A stretch of DNA of 5,379 nucleotides from Planctomycetota bacterium (GCA_003670825.1 QWQL01000160.1:1-5379), one strand, 5' to 3'; positions 1 to 5,379 are shown, counted from the first letter of the stretch. Translations and numbers: made by a program. Notes: a model not told the origin generated them from the sequence alone.

Positions 1-587
1 CCTGGTCGATGTCGTTGTTCGTGCTCTACTTCGGCACGAACCGGCGGTATCCGAACCTGGCTCACCACACGATCCTGTTTGCGTCGCGGTTTCGGGGTCT
101 CTTGCAGGACATCTTTCACGGCCATCGCCTGCCCCACGACTTCAGCCTCTATCTCCACGCCCCCACGATCACCGACCCGGGTATGGCCCCGGCCGGAGGC
201 GAGTCGTTTTATGTGCTCAGCCCCGTGCCTCACCTGGGAAACGCGGCGATCGATTGGGAGGCGGTAGCCACCCCCTACGCCGATGCCATTCTCACATCGC
301 TCGAGCCGTACCTGCCGGGCGTCCGCGAAGCGATCGTGACCCGGCGGCACTTCACGCCCGCCGACTTCGCCGGCCGGTTCAGCGCGTATCACGGCTCCGC
401 CTTCTCGGTCGCCCCAACACTCACGCAGTCCGCCTACTTCCGCCCGCACAACCGCGATCCAGACATCCCCGGGCTGTACCTCGTCGGGGCGGGCACCCAT
501 CCTGGGGCCGGTGTGCCGGGCGTCGTCAACTCGGCCAAGGCCACCTGCGACACGATCGCGGTCGACTTCTATGTCGTCAGCAGCTAG
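1..587 (+). CDS. crtI: Phytoene desaturase (CrtI family), C-terminal part, 5' end outside window
   Basis: CrtI-type desaturases are FAD-dependent, membrane-associated enzymes that introduce conjugated double bases into phytoene on the way to lycopene and other carotenoids. The reading frame is open from base 3 (bases 1-2 belong to a cut codon) to the TAG at 585-587, giving 194 visible residues, so roughly 300 N-terminal residues with the Rossmann FAD motif lie outside. The fragment starts with WSMSLFVLYFGT, close to the family's SMSLFVxYFGT block. It ends with the FAD-binding C-terminal signature GAGTHPGAGVPGVV (about nt 486-527), followed by NSAK. The ATG at base 9 is internal, not a start. 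The stop overlaps the crtB start by 17 bases, supporting an operon and a carotenoid substrate. The fragment cannot separate a C40 phytoene desaturase from a C30 diapophytoene desaturase (CrtN) or a related ketolase or oxidase. The CrtB-like neighbour favours the C40 route. No frameshift is visible. Confidence 0.93.
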   Translation, partial: WSMSLFVLYFGTNRRYPNLAHHTILFASRFRGLLQDIFHGHRLPHDFSLYLHAPTITDPGMAPAGGESFYVLSPVPHLGNAAIDWEAVATPYADAILTSLEPYLPGVREAIVTRRHFTPADFAGRFSAYHGSAFSVAPTLTQSAYFRPHNRDPDIPGLYLVGAGTHPGAGVPGVVNSAKATCDTIAVDFYVVSS

Positions 588-1503
588 CGGCCCGGCGGCG
601 GGGGAGTCGATCCGGCGGCACAGCCGCTCGTTCTCATTTGCCAGCCGGCTGCTACCCGCTGCGAAACGCGGAGACGTCGAGCGTCTCTATGCCTGGTGTC
701 GGTGGTGCGACGACGGCGTGGATGCCGCCGCCTCGCCACAGGCGGCGCTTGAGTTCGTCGACCTGGCCACTGAGGACGTGCGGCGGATCGCCGGCGGCGA
801 AGGCCCGGTCGCCGCCGAGAGCCGCTGGCTGGCGGAGCTCATCGGCCGGCACGACCTGCCGCTCGAGGCGGCTCTGGCCCTGCTCGATGGAATGCGGTCG
901 GACCTCACGCCGGCGGCTGGCTTCCACGAGGAGGACCTCGTGCGCTATAGCTTTCAGGTCGCCGGGGCGGTCGGCCTGCTGTTGTGTCCGATCCTGGGCC
1001 TCGAGGATCGCCGTGATCTCCCCCGCGCCGCGGCGCTCGGCATGGGCATGCAACTGACCAACATCGCCCGCGATGTGGCGGAAGACTGGCGGCGGAATCG
1101 CTGCTACCTGCCGGTGGAATGGACCGACGGGCTGCGGCCTGGCGGCGGGCCACCCGACCCCCAGCAGGTGCGGCAGGGCGTGCGGACAATCCTCGACGTC
1201 GCCGACGGCTACTACGCGGCCGGGGAGGCGGGCATCGGCGGGCTCGACCCTGATTCCCGCCTGGCCGTCCGGGCGGCGGCGAGGATCTACCATGGAATTG
1301 GATCCCGAATCCGACAGCGGGATTGTCAGGTTCTCCACGAGCGGGCTCGGGTCTCGACGCTCGGGAAGCTCAGGCTCTTCACCCTCGCCATGCTCGCGCC
1401 TGCCGGCAGAAATCGGTCGACACAGCTTGATGACTCGGCCCGGAGAGCCCTCGCCACGGCGGAACGACTGGTATCAGAGTGTGGAATATCGGTTCAGGGA
1501 TGA
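571..1503 (+). CDS. crtB: Phytoene synthase (CrtB family)
   Basis: This enzyme condenses two geranylgeranyl diphosphates head to head into phytoene, the first committed step of C40 carotenoid synthesis. The start chosen is the ATG at 571, giving 310 residues, a normal length; an upstream GTG at 511 would add 20 residues of unlikely Arg/Thr-rich sequence. Visible family blocks are SRSFSFASRLLP (18-29), YAWCRWCDDGVD with the first Asp-rich motif DDGVD at 47-51, a Y126...VAGAVG helix (126-135), and LTNIARDVAEDWRRNRCYLP with the second Asp-rich motif DVAED at 168-172. These Asp residues bind magnesium and diphosphate in the family. YAWCR.CDD and NIARD...RCYLP resemble CrtB more than the squalene synthases HpnC and HpnD, but a C30 CrtM-like enzyme is not fully excluded. 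The start lies inside the crtI 3' end and has no clear Shine-Dalgarno, so translation is probably coupled to crtI. A hairpin follows 13 bases after the stop. Confidence 0.93.
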   Translation: MSSAASGPAAGESIRRHSRSFSFASRLLPAAKRGDVERLYAWCRWCDDGVDAAASPQAALEFVDLATEDVRRIAGGEGPVAAESRWLAELIGRHDLPLEAALALLDGMRSDLTPAAGFHEEDLVRYSFQVAGAVGLLLCPILGLEDRRDLPRAAALGMGMQLTNIARDVAEDWRRNRCYLPVEWTDGLRPGGGPPDPQQVRQGVRTILDVADGYYAAGEAGIGGLDPDSRLAVRAAARIYHGIGSRIRQRDCQVLHERARVSTLGKLRLFTLAMLAPAGRNRSTQLDDSARRALATAERLVSECGISVQG

Positions 1504-1516
1504 CCGCCCGTAATCC

Positions 1517-1535
1517 GCCGTCGCAGCGCGACGGC
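1517..1535 (+). terminator. Hairpin after crtB, possible operon terminator
   Basis: GCCGTCGC (1517-1524), loop AGC, then GCGACGGC (1528-1535) form a perfect 8-bp stem. It begins 13 bases after the crtB stop. No T tract follows, so it is not a classic intrinsic terminator. It could stop transcription weakly, protect the mRNA 3' end, or do nothing. Its position right after the operon's last recognisable gene is the main argument. Confidence 0.45.
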
Positions 1536-1572
1536 AGCGTGTAGGCTCATGGCTTCAAGTTCGATGAACAAT

Positions 1573-1578
1573 AGGGAG
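1573..1578 (+). promoter_or_regulatory. Ribosome binding site of the small membrane protein
   Basis: AGGGAG lies 7 bases before the ATG at 1586. It is one of only two good Shine-Dalgarno matches among the starts in this window. It decides the start and frame of the 81-residue protein against the overlapping frame that opens at 1549. Confidence 0.7.
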
Positions 1579-1585
1579 TTTCGTC

Positions 1586-1831
1586 ATGACGTGGGATGCC
1601 TGGAGCGTTGTGTTCACCGGTCTGTCGCTGACGTGTGTGACGGCGGTCGTCTTGTTTTTCATGGTCGCCTACAATCCAAAAGACGCCGCGTACGGCTCGA
1701 CGCCGCTGGTCTACGCAGCCGGCTCGGCCATCATGGCGTTGGCCTTCAATCGGGCCTCAGCCTGGGCGGCTCGTCGGAAGATGATCGAGAGCGTCAAGAC
1801 CGCCGGCCTCCGCGACCCTCTGGCCCCATGA
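1586..1831 (+). CDS. Small two-helix membrane protein, function unknown
   Basis: I do not recognise this 81-residue protein. It has two hydrophobic segments likely to cross the membrane: about residues 8-29 (VVFTGLSLTCVTAVVLFFMV and two more residues) and about 39-55 (TPLVYAAGSAIMALAFN). A short linker NPKDAAYGS joins them. After the second helix comes a basic stretch with RASAWAARRK, suggesting by the positive-inside rule that the C terminus, and so also the N terminus, faces the cytoplasm. The ATG is preceded at 7 bases by AGGGAG, which makes it a credible gene despite its size. It lies 82 bases after crtB on the same strand, separated by a hairpin, so it may have its own promoter; I saw no convincing one. 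A link to carotenoid synthesis is only positional. Confidence 0.75.
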   Translation: MTWDAWSVVFTGLSLTCVTAVVLFFMVAYNPKDAAYGSTPLVYAAGSAIMALAFNRASAWAARRKMIESVKTAGLRDPLAP

Positions 1832-1876
1832 ACAGGCCGCTGAGTTGTGTCGACGGCGTGAGCCGACCTGCCGGCG

Positions 1877-2008
1877 ATGATCGACGCCACCTGGCCGGCC
1901 CGCTTCCCTGAACCGCTCCGGGAGCGTCTCCAGAGTCTGCTCGACGATCCCGAGGCTGACCGCGGTCGCAAGCGACACGCGGCACCGCCGTGGCGAACCT
2001 TTTCGTGA
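1877..2008 (+). CDS. Doubtful 43-residue reading frame between convergent genes
   Basis: An ATG at 1877 opens 43 codons ending in TGA at 2006-2008. The frame is closed upstream by a TGA at 1859. The peptide begins MIDATWPARFPEPLRERLQS, continues with an acidic turn (LLDDPEADRG) and ends basic with PPWRTFS. By my count 32 of 43 codons end in G or C, and the first ten all do, in keeping with the neighbouring genes. Against it: there is no Shine-Dalgarno, no family is recognised, and the GC-rich background gives many chance frames. It starts 45 bases after the small membrane protein and ends 20 bases before the convergent gltX stop. It could be a small protein, the remnant of a longer gene, or chance. 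Confidence 0.25.
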   Translation: MIDATWPARFPEPLRERLQSLLDDPEADRGRKRHAAPPWRTFS

Positions 2009-2028
2009 AAGCCGACGGCGCGGTTTCG

Positions 2029-3588
2029 TCAGCCGCACATCGGCACCGCCCGCGTGATCCGGGCGCGCGACTGCTCGCGGCCGAGGATGGCCAGGCAGTC
2101 GTAGAGCCCAGGGCCCACCGTCTTGCCCGTCACCGCCACGCGGACGGCGTGCACGAGGTCGCCCACCTTCACGCCCGCCGCCTCCACCACCTGCTTGAGC
2201 GCGGCTTCGAGTGTCACCGTTTCGAAGGGCTCCGCGGCCTCGAGCGCCCGCGCATAGGCCTCGAGCAGGGCGCCCGTCCCGGGCTTCCCTAGCCGCTGCT
2301 TCACCGCGGCCTCGTCCATCGGTGGCTCGGCCACGAGGAAGAAGTCGGCGTAGGCGAGGATGTCGCCGGCCACCTTGAGCCGGTCGCCCGAGGCCTCGAT
2401 CACCTTCCGCACCGTCGCCAGCGCCGCGGCCGGCGGCGGGTCGGCCACGAGCTTCGCCCTCACGAGGAAGGGCATCATCATCGCGAGCTTCTCGTCGGTG
2501 GCGAGCGCCGACATGTAGTGATCCTGCACCGCCCAGAGCTTCTTGGAATCGAAGCTCGCCGGCGAGGAGTTGATCCGCTCCAGCGTGAACTGCTTCACGA
2601 GCTCGTCGCGCGAGAAAAACTCCGTCTTGTCATCGTACGACCAGCCGAGCAGCGCCAGGTAGTTGTCGATCGCCCAGGGCAGGTAGCCGACCTCGCGGTA
2701 GAAATCAACGATCACCGGATTGAAGGTGTCGGCCTCGGCCTTCAGGCCCACGCGGTCGGCGATCTTCAGCCCGTGGTCCATCACCTGCTTGAAGTCGGCG
2801 TTCTTGAGGTACTGGGCGAGCTTCCGCTTGGAGAGCTTTGTGCGGCTTCCGGGCTCGGCCACGAGCGGCAGATGCGCGTAGGTCGGCAGTTCGTAGCCGA
2901 GCGACAGCGCGATGAACGCCTGCCGCGGCGTGTTGGAGAGATGCTCCTCGGCCCGGATCACGTGCGTGATCGCGAGGTCGTGGTCGTCCACAACGCTCGC
3001 GAGGTGGTAGAGGCAGGAGCCGTCGGCCCGCTGGATCACGTGGTCCTGCTCGCGTTCCCAGGCAAACTCCACCCGGCCGCGGACCTTGTCATCGATCACG
3101 AGCGAACCCTCGCGGGGCATCTTCAGGCGAACCACGCTCGGCCGGCCCTCGGCCTCGAACCGCTGGGCGGTGGCGTCGTCGAAGGCGGCGAACCGGCGGC
3201 TGTAGAGAAACGGCTTGCCGGCGGCCTGAGCCGCCTTGCGTTCTTCGTCGAGTTCCTCGGGCCGCGCGAAGTCGCGGTAGGCATGCCCGGACGCGAGGAG
3301 CGTGGCGGCGGCGGCCTTGTGGCCCGCAGCCCGCTGCGACTGGTAGTACGGTGCATGCGGGCCGCCCACGCCCGGCCCCTCGTCCCAGTCGATCCCGAGC
3401 CACGTCAGTCCCGCGAGGATCGGCTCGAGCGCGTGGTCGATGTTCCGCTCGGCGTCGGTGTCGTCGATCCGCAGGATGAACTGACCGCCCCGCTGCCGGG
3501 CGAAGAGCCAATTGAACAGCGCCGTGCGGACGCCGCCGATGTGCAGGTATCCGGTGGGGCTGGGGGCGAAACGGGTGCGAACGGTCAT
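2029..3588 (-). CDS. gltX: Glutamyl-tRNA synthetase
   Basis: This cytoplasmic class I aminoacyl-tRNA synthetase attaches glutamate to tRNA-Glu. The 519-residue protein opens with TRFAPSPTGYLHIGG, with the HIGH-type motif HIGG at 16-19. It has the catalytic-domain blocks RIDDTD (40-45) and VDDHDLAITHVIRAEEHLSNTPRQ (about 200-223). The KMSKS motif is KLSKR at 251-255. The C-terminal anticodon-binding part includes SSPASFDSKKLW and ends in a normal PGLYDCLAILG block, so the gene looks complete. It is odd in having 45 residues between KLSKR and GYLP (301-304), where E. coli GluRS has about 12; this is an insertion of about 33 residues, KLAQYLKNADFKQ onward, and it also replaces the usual Gly-Ala after KMSKR. 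The Cys-rich zinc motif of E. coli GluRS is not seen. Whether it also charges tRNA-Gln cannot be read from the sequence. GGAG lies 11 bases before the ATG, a slightly long spacing. Confidence 0.97.
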   Translation of the reverse strand: MTVRTRFAPSPTGYLHIGGVRTALFNWLFARQRGGQFILRIDDTDAERNIDHALEPILAGLTWLGIDWDEGPGVGGPHAPYYQSQRAAGHKAAAATLLASGHAYRDFARPEELDEERKAAQAAGKPFLYSRRFAAFDDATAQRFEAEGRPSVVRLKMPREGSLVIDDKVRGRVEFAWEREQDHVIQRADGSCLYHLASVVDDHDLAITHVIRAEEHLSNTPRQAFIALSLGYELPTYAHLPLVAEPGSRTKLSKRKLAQYLKNADFKQVMDHGLKIADRVGLKAEADTFNPVIVDFYREVGYLPWAIDNYLALLGWSYDDKTEFFSRDELVKQFTLERINSSPASFDSKKLWAVQDHYMSALATDEKLAMMMPFLVRAKLVADPPPAAALATVRKVIEASGDRLKVAGDILAYADFFLVAEPPMDEAAVKQRLGKPGTGALLEAYARALEAAEPFETVTLEAALKQVVEAAGVKVGDLVHAVRVAVTGKTVGPGLYDCLAILGREQSRARITRAVPMCG

Positions 3589-3623
3589 GGCTCGAGGGGC
3601 TCCGAGGCGGGGCGGGGCAAGCC

Positions 3624-3653
3624 GTTGTCTCGCATCGCGGTCACGGGCGTCAA
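3624..3653 (-). promoter_or_regulatory. Weak candidate promoter for gltX
   Basis: Read on the minus strand, TTGACG (3653-3648, five of six matches to the sigma-70 -35 box) is followed after 18 bases by GACAAC (3629-3624, three of six to the -10 box). The -10 box lies 35 bases before the gltX ATG. The -35 match is good but the -10 is poor. It sits just downstream of the GC hairpin that may end the upstream transcript. Confidence 0.25.
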
Positions 3654-3658
3654 CCGAC

Positions 3659-3679
3659 CCCGGCGGCGCGGCCGCCGGG
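3659..3679 (-). terminator. GC-only hairpin between the membrane protein gene and gltX
   Basis: CCCGGCGGC (3659-3667), loop GCG, and GCCGCCGGG (3671-3679) form a perfect 9-bp stem made only of G-C pairs. It lies 12 bases past the stop of the 358-residue membrane protein and 70 bases before the gltX start, both on the minus strand. There is no following U tract, so a standard intrinsic terminator is not shown. It may act as a terminator, processing site or attenuator between the two genes. Confidence 0.4.
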
Positions 3680-3691
3680 CCCGGTCGACCG

Positions 3692-4768
3692 TCACGCCGC
3701 GGCCCCGTTCATGCGGGCCAGTTTTTTGAGCCGCTTGCGTTCGGCCTTGGAGAGGTGCCGCTGCTCGTGGTCCGAGCCGTCGATGTAGGCCGTGTCGGAG
3801 TCGTCGGCCGCGGCCTCCGACTCGAACGCCGACGCGTCGGCCTCGTCGTCTTCAGCCGGCCGCACCGCTGGCTTCAGCTTCTCGACCTTCACCCGCTCGG
3901 CCTTCGGCTTCGCCGGACGACCGCATTGACCGCGGACCTCGCGGATCACCGACCGGGCGGCCGCGAGCATCGCGATCAGCGCGAAGGCAGCGCCCAGCGA
4001 CCAGGCCGCCAGACCTGCGACCTCGGCCCGCTCGTGGCCAGCCGCCAGCCACGTGCCCGCTGCCGCCCCACCCCAGGCAATCAGAGCGAGACCGAGCCAG
4101 GTCGCCGTCGCCAACCGTTCGTGAAGCGGCACCACCGCCCAGAGCGACACGGCCAGGAAGGCCGTCGTCGAGACCGCCAGCCACCAGCCGATGCCGTCAG
4201 GCCCAAACGCCACACCCGTTGCATCAGCCAGCGCCGCTCCCACGAGCCGGCCAAGCGGCGCGACGCCGGCGCAGGCGGTCAGCAGCAGCAGGGCCGCCAT
4301 CCAGCCCCAGGCCCGAAACCGCCCCTTGTAGTCGTCGCGGCGGTGTCGCCGCATCAGCCGCACGATCAGAGCAACGCTGGCCGCCGCCATGAGAAAGGTC
4401 TGCGCGAGCCAGACCTGGAGCGAGGCGACGCCGCGGGAATCAAACACTGCAGCCGCGGCGGCCAGCGTGCGGGCGAACCGGCCGCCACCCGCGAACAGGT
4501 CGCGGCCAAAGAGCTGCCCGCTGGAAGCCACGACGAGCGTCGCCACGAGCGGCAGCACGATCGCGAGGATCGCGAGCGTCAGGCCACCGAGGCCCGTCGG
4601 CAGGAGCGTGGCCGGCCCGCGCTGGTTTTCAGGGATCGCCTCCGGATCGTAGGCCGCCATCGCTCGCGGCGATTCAGCCGGGACGGCTTCACCTGGGTTC
4701 GCGGTGCGTTTCCAGGAAAGGACGAGGCGCCGCCGCTGGTCGCGGCGCTGGTTCGCATTGAGAGACAT
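3692..4768 (-). CDS. Six-helix membrane protein with charged C-terminal tail, function unknown
   Basis: I do not recognise the family and assign no function. With the ATG at 4768 the protein has 358 residues. It starts with a basic cytoplasmic-looking segment (MSLNANQRRDQRRRL). Six likely membrane helices follow at about 58-81, 115-138, 153-175, 193-214, 221-243 and 250-272. Basic RLMRRHRRDDYKGRFR (137-152) lies between helices 2 and 3, fitting a cytoplasmic loop. The tail is hydrophilic in three blocks: Lys-rich (PAKPKAERVKVEKLKP, 285-300), acidic (about 306-333, many D and E), and basic again (SKAERKRLKKLARMNGAAA, to the end). An even helix number puts both termini in the cytoplasm. A second ATG at 4786 would give 364 residues; neither has a good Shine-Dalgarno. 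The open frame reaches back to 5017, but that part is Pro/His/Arg-rich and does not look coding. It is co-directional with gltX, 103 bases upstream. Confidence 0.8.
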   Translation of the reverse strand: MSLNANQRRDQRRRLVLSWKRTANPGEAVPAESPRAMAAYDPEAIPENQRGPATLLPTGLGGLTLAILAIVLPLVATLVVASSGQLFGRDLFAGGGRFARTLAAAAAVFDSRGVASLQVWLAQTFLMAAASVALIVRLMRRHRRDDYKGRFRAWGWMAALLLLTACAGVAPLGRLVGAALADATGVAFGPDGIGWWLAVSTTAFLAVSLWAVVPLHERLATATWLGLALIAWGGAAAGTWLAAGHERAEVAGLAAWSLGAAFALIAMLAAARSVIREVRGQCGRPAKPKAERVKVEKLKPAVRPAEDDEADASAFESEAAADDSDTAYIDGSDHEQRHLSKAERKRLKKLARMNGAAA

Positions 4769-4775
4769 GACGACG

Positions 4776-4791
4776 CTCGAATCCATTCGAG
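4776..4791. repeat. Perfect inverted repeat at the membrane protein start
   Basis: CTCGAAT (4776-4782), CC, ATTCGAG (4785-4791): two perfect 7-bp arms. It begins 7 bases upstream of the ATG at 4768 and covers the alternative ATG at 4786. The near-palindrome and its position would suit an operator for a dimeric repressor or a hairpin that hides the translation start. The function is inference. Confidence 0.5.
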
Positions 4792-4803
4792 GACTGAATC
4801 GGA

Positions 4804-4820
4804 CCGGCAATCCTTGCCGG
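4804..4820. repeat. Perfect inverted repeat, second of three
   Basis: CCGGCAA (4804-4810), loop TCC, TTGCCGG (4814-4820): a perfect 7-bp stem. It lies 12 bases from the first inverted repeat and 3 bases from the third, on the leader side of the membrane protein gene. Arm sequences differ among the three, so they are not copies of one operator. A structured leader RNA is a fair reading. Confidence 0.5.
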
Positions 4821-4823
4821 GGT

Positions 4824-4840
4824 GGGATGCTCGGCATCCC
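4824..4840. repeat. Perfect inverted repeat, third of three
   Basis: GGGATGC (4824-4830), loop TCG, GCATCCC (4834-4840): a perfect 7-bp stem with the same 3-base loop length as its neighbour. No T tract follows on either strand, so it is not a classic terminator. Confidence 0.5.
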
Positions 4841-5037
4841 CGGGGCAGACCGGTGGCGGCAGCCTTGCGGCGTCGCCTCGACCCACGGATGGTTGATTCG
4901 ACCGTGAGGGCCGGGGGCATTCAGCGGGCGATGCGGCGACGGGAGAGAAAGCACGCCGTGCAGGTTCGGCACGGTCGGTGCCCTGAGCACCTCCCCTCCA
5001 ACCGCGGCGACCCTCAAGGTCGTTGCAGGCCGCTGAT

Positions 5038-5066
5038 TTGCCGGGCCGCACCGGGTCAGCTACGAT
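5038..5066 (+). promoter_or_regulatory. Candidate sigma-70-like promoter for the superoxide dismutase gene
   Basis: TTGCCG (5038-5043) and TACGAT (5061-5066) each match four of six bases of the -35 and -10 consensus and are separated by exactly 17 bases. A start of transcription about 7 bases further on would leave a leader of roughly 35 bases before the ATG at 5108. The match is moderate, but spacing and position are right. Confidence 0.4.
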
Positions 5067-5107
5067 CCGGGCCACTCGAACCAAAGCACCCCTTCCGGAG
5101 AACTGTC

Positions 5108-5379
5108 ATGGCCTACACGCTGCCCGCCCTGCCCTACGCCTTCGACGCGATGGAGCCCTACATCGACGCCCGCACGATGGAGATCCACCACGACAAGCAC
5201 CACGCCGCCTACGTGACCAACGTCAACAAGGCGCTCGAGGGCCACGCCGACCTGGCCGCCCTGCCGGTGGAGAAGCTGATCGCCGACCTCGAAAAGGTTC
5301 CGGAGGGAATCCGCACGGTCGTGCGAAACAACGGCGGTGGCCATGCCAACCACACGCTCTTCTGGGAGTCGCTCGGCAA
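5108..5379 (+). CDS. sodA: Superoxide dismutase, Mn type (Fe/Mn family), N-terminal part, cut by window end
   Basis: Fe/Mn superoxide dismutases convert superoxide to oxygen and hydrogen peroxide in the cytoplasm. Ninety codons are visible of a usual 200 or so; the frame is open to the last base. MAYTLPALPYAFDAMEPYID matches the classic family N terminus, and MEIHHDKHHAAYV carries the first metal ligand His27 and the gateway Tyr35. NNGGGHANHTLFW carries the second ligand His82. By comparison with E. coli SodA, Gly at 77-78 with His79 fits the Mn-type GGHANH pattern rather than the Gln-bearing AAQVWNH of iron enzymes; the other two ligands (Asp and His in the C-terminal half) lie outside. The start is fixed by GGAG at 5097-5100, seven bases before the ATG, and by alignment to family N termini. 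There is no signal peptide. A moderate promoter lies just upstream, and the gene is divergent from the unknown membrane protein. Confidence 0.95.
   Translation, partial: MAYTLPALPYAFDAMEPYIDARTMEIHHDKHHAAYVTNVNKALEGHADLAALPVEKLIADLEKVPEGIRTVVRNNGGGHANHTLFWESLG

Larger units (their letters stand above)
4769..5107. other. Divergent intergenic region of 339 bases
   Basis: No gene is supported here. It separates the minus-strand membrane protein gene from the plus-strand superoxide dismutase gene and should hold promoters for both. It carries three perfect 7-bp inverted repeats in its left 72 bases (listed separately). It also has weaker ones at 4956-4974 (CCGTGC / GCACGG), 4968-4982 (GGCAC / GTGCC, which shares bases with the former and excludes it), and 5008-5022 (CGACC / GGTCG). 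A candidate promoter for the dismutase lies at its right end. The minus-strand frame through it lacks protein-like composition. Confidence 0.6.

Noticed and set aside
254..1057. 267-codon plus-strand frame spanning crtI and crtB
   Set aside because: The protein is Arg/Pro/Ser-rich and out of frame with two well-supported enzymes, a typical shadow.
1828..1911. 27-codon frame whose ATG overlaps the small membrane protein stop (ATGA)
   Set aside because: The overlap is suggestive of coupling, but the peptide is very short, without recognisable character, and the GC-rich background makes such frames common.
1958..1967. 10-bp palindrome GACCGCGGTC between the convergent genes
   Set aside because: It has no loop and no T tract, lies inside the doubtful small frame, and palindromes of this length are expected in GC-rich DNA.
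1757..2038. 93-codon minus-strand frame overlapping the small membrane protein and the gltX end
   Set aside because: It is Arg-rich, overlaps two better-supported features and shows no family signature.
3532..3543. HIGG in place of HIGH in GluRS as a sign of a defective enzyme
   Set aside because: Bacterial GluRS commonly has HIGG or HVGG at this place, and the surrounding residues are intact.
2518..3729. 403-codon open frame on the plus strand opposite gltX
   Set aside because: It lies antisense to a fully recognisable GluRS. Long antisense frames are common in GC-rich genes with strong third-position bias, and its translation shows no domain.
4769..5017. N-terminal extension of the membrane protein up to the ATG at 5017
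   Set aside because: The 83 extra residues are rich in Pro, His, Arg and Gly without pattern, and contain the three inverted repeats; a basic N terminus starting MSLNANQRRD is more natural.

Overview
The window is a GC-rich (clearly above 60 percent by eye) bacterial chromosomal segment with ordinary housekeeping and pigment genes. I see no transposase, phage gene, CRISPR array, tRNA, rRNA or defence system. A planctomycete or a relative is my best guess. It rests on the gene content, the weak Shine-Dalgarno sites, an unusual insertion in the glutamyl-tRNA synthetase, and a lineage-type unknown membrane protein with a Lys/Arg-rich tail. This assignment is inference.

Left part, plus strand (1-1831). 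The window opens inside a CrtI-type carotenoid desaturase (phytoene desaturase, C-terminal 194 residues). Its stop codon overlaps by 17 bases the start of a CrtB-type phytoene synthase (571-1503). Together they form a carotenoid operon: CrtB joins two geranylgeranyl diphosphates into phytoene and CrtI desaturates it. A perfect 8-bp hairpin follows crtB. Then comes an 81-residue two-helix membrane protein of unknown function with a good ribosome binding site (1586-1831). A doubtful 43-codon reading frame (1877-2008) lies between it and the next, convergent gene.

Middle, minus strand (2029-4768). A complete glutamyl-tRNA synthetase gene (gltX, 519 aa) lies downstream of an unknown six-helix membrane protein gene (358 aa). 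The two are in the same orientation, 103 bases apart. The gap holds a GC-only 9-bp hairpin and a weak candidate promoter for gltX.

Right part (4769-5379). A 339-base gene-free region separates the membrane protein gene from a divergent Mn-type superoxide dismutase gene, cut off by the window end after 90 codons. This region carries three closely spaced perfect inverted repeats next to the membrane protein start, several shorter ones, and a plausible sigma-70-like promoter for the dismutase.

The genes do not form one pathway. A loose link is oxidative stress, since carotenoids quench reactive oxygen and superoxide dismutase removes superoxide, but nothing in the sequence shows co-regulation. 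The items most worth checking are the insertion after the KLSKR motif of GluRS, the triple hairpin cluster, and the two unknown membrane proteins.
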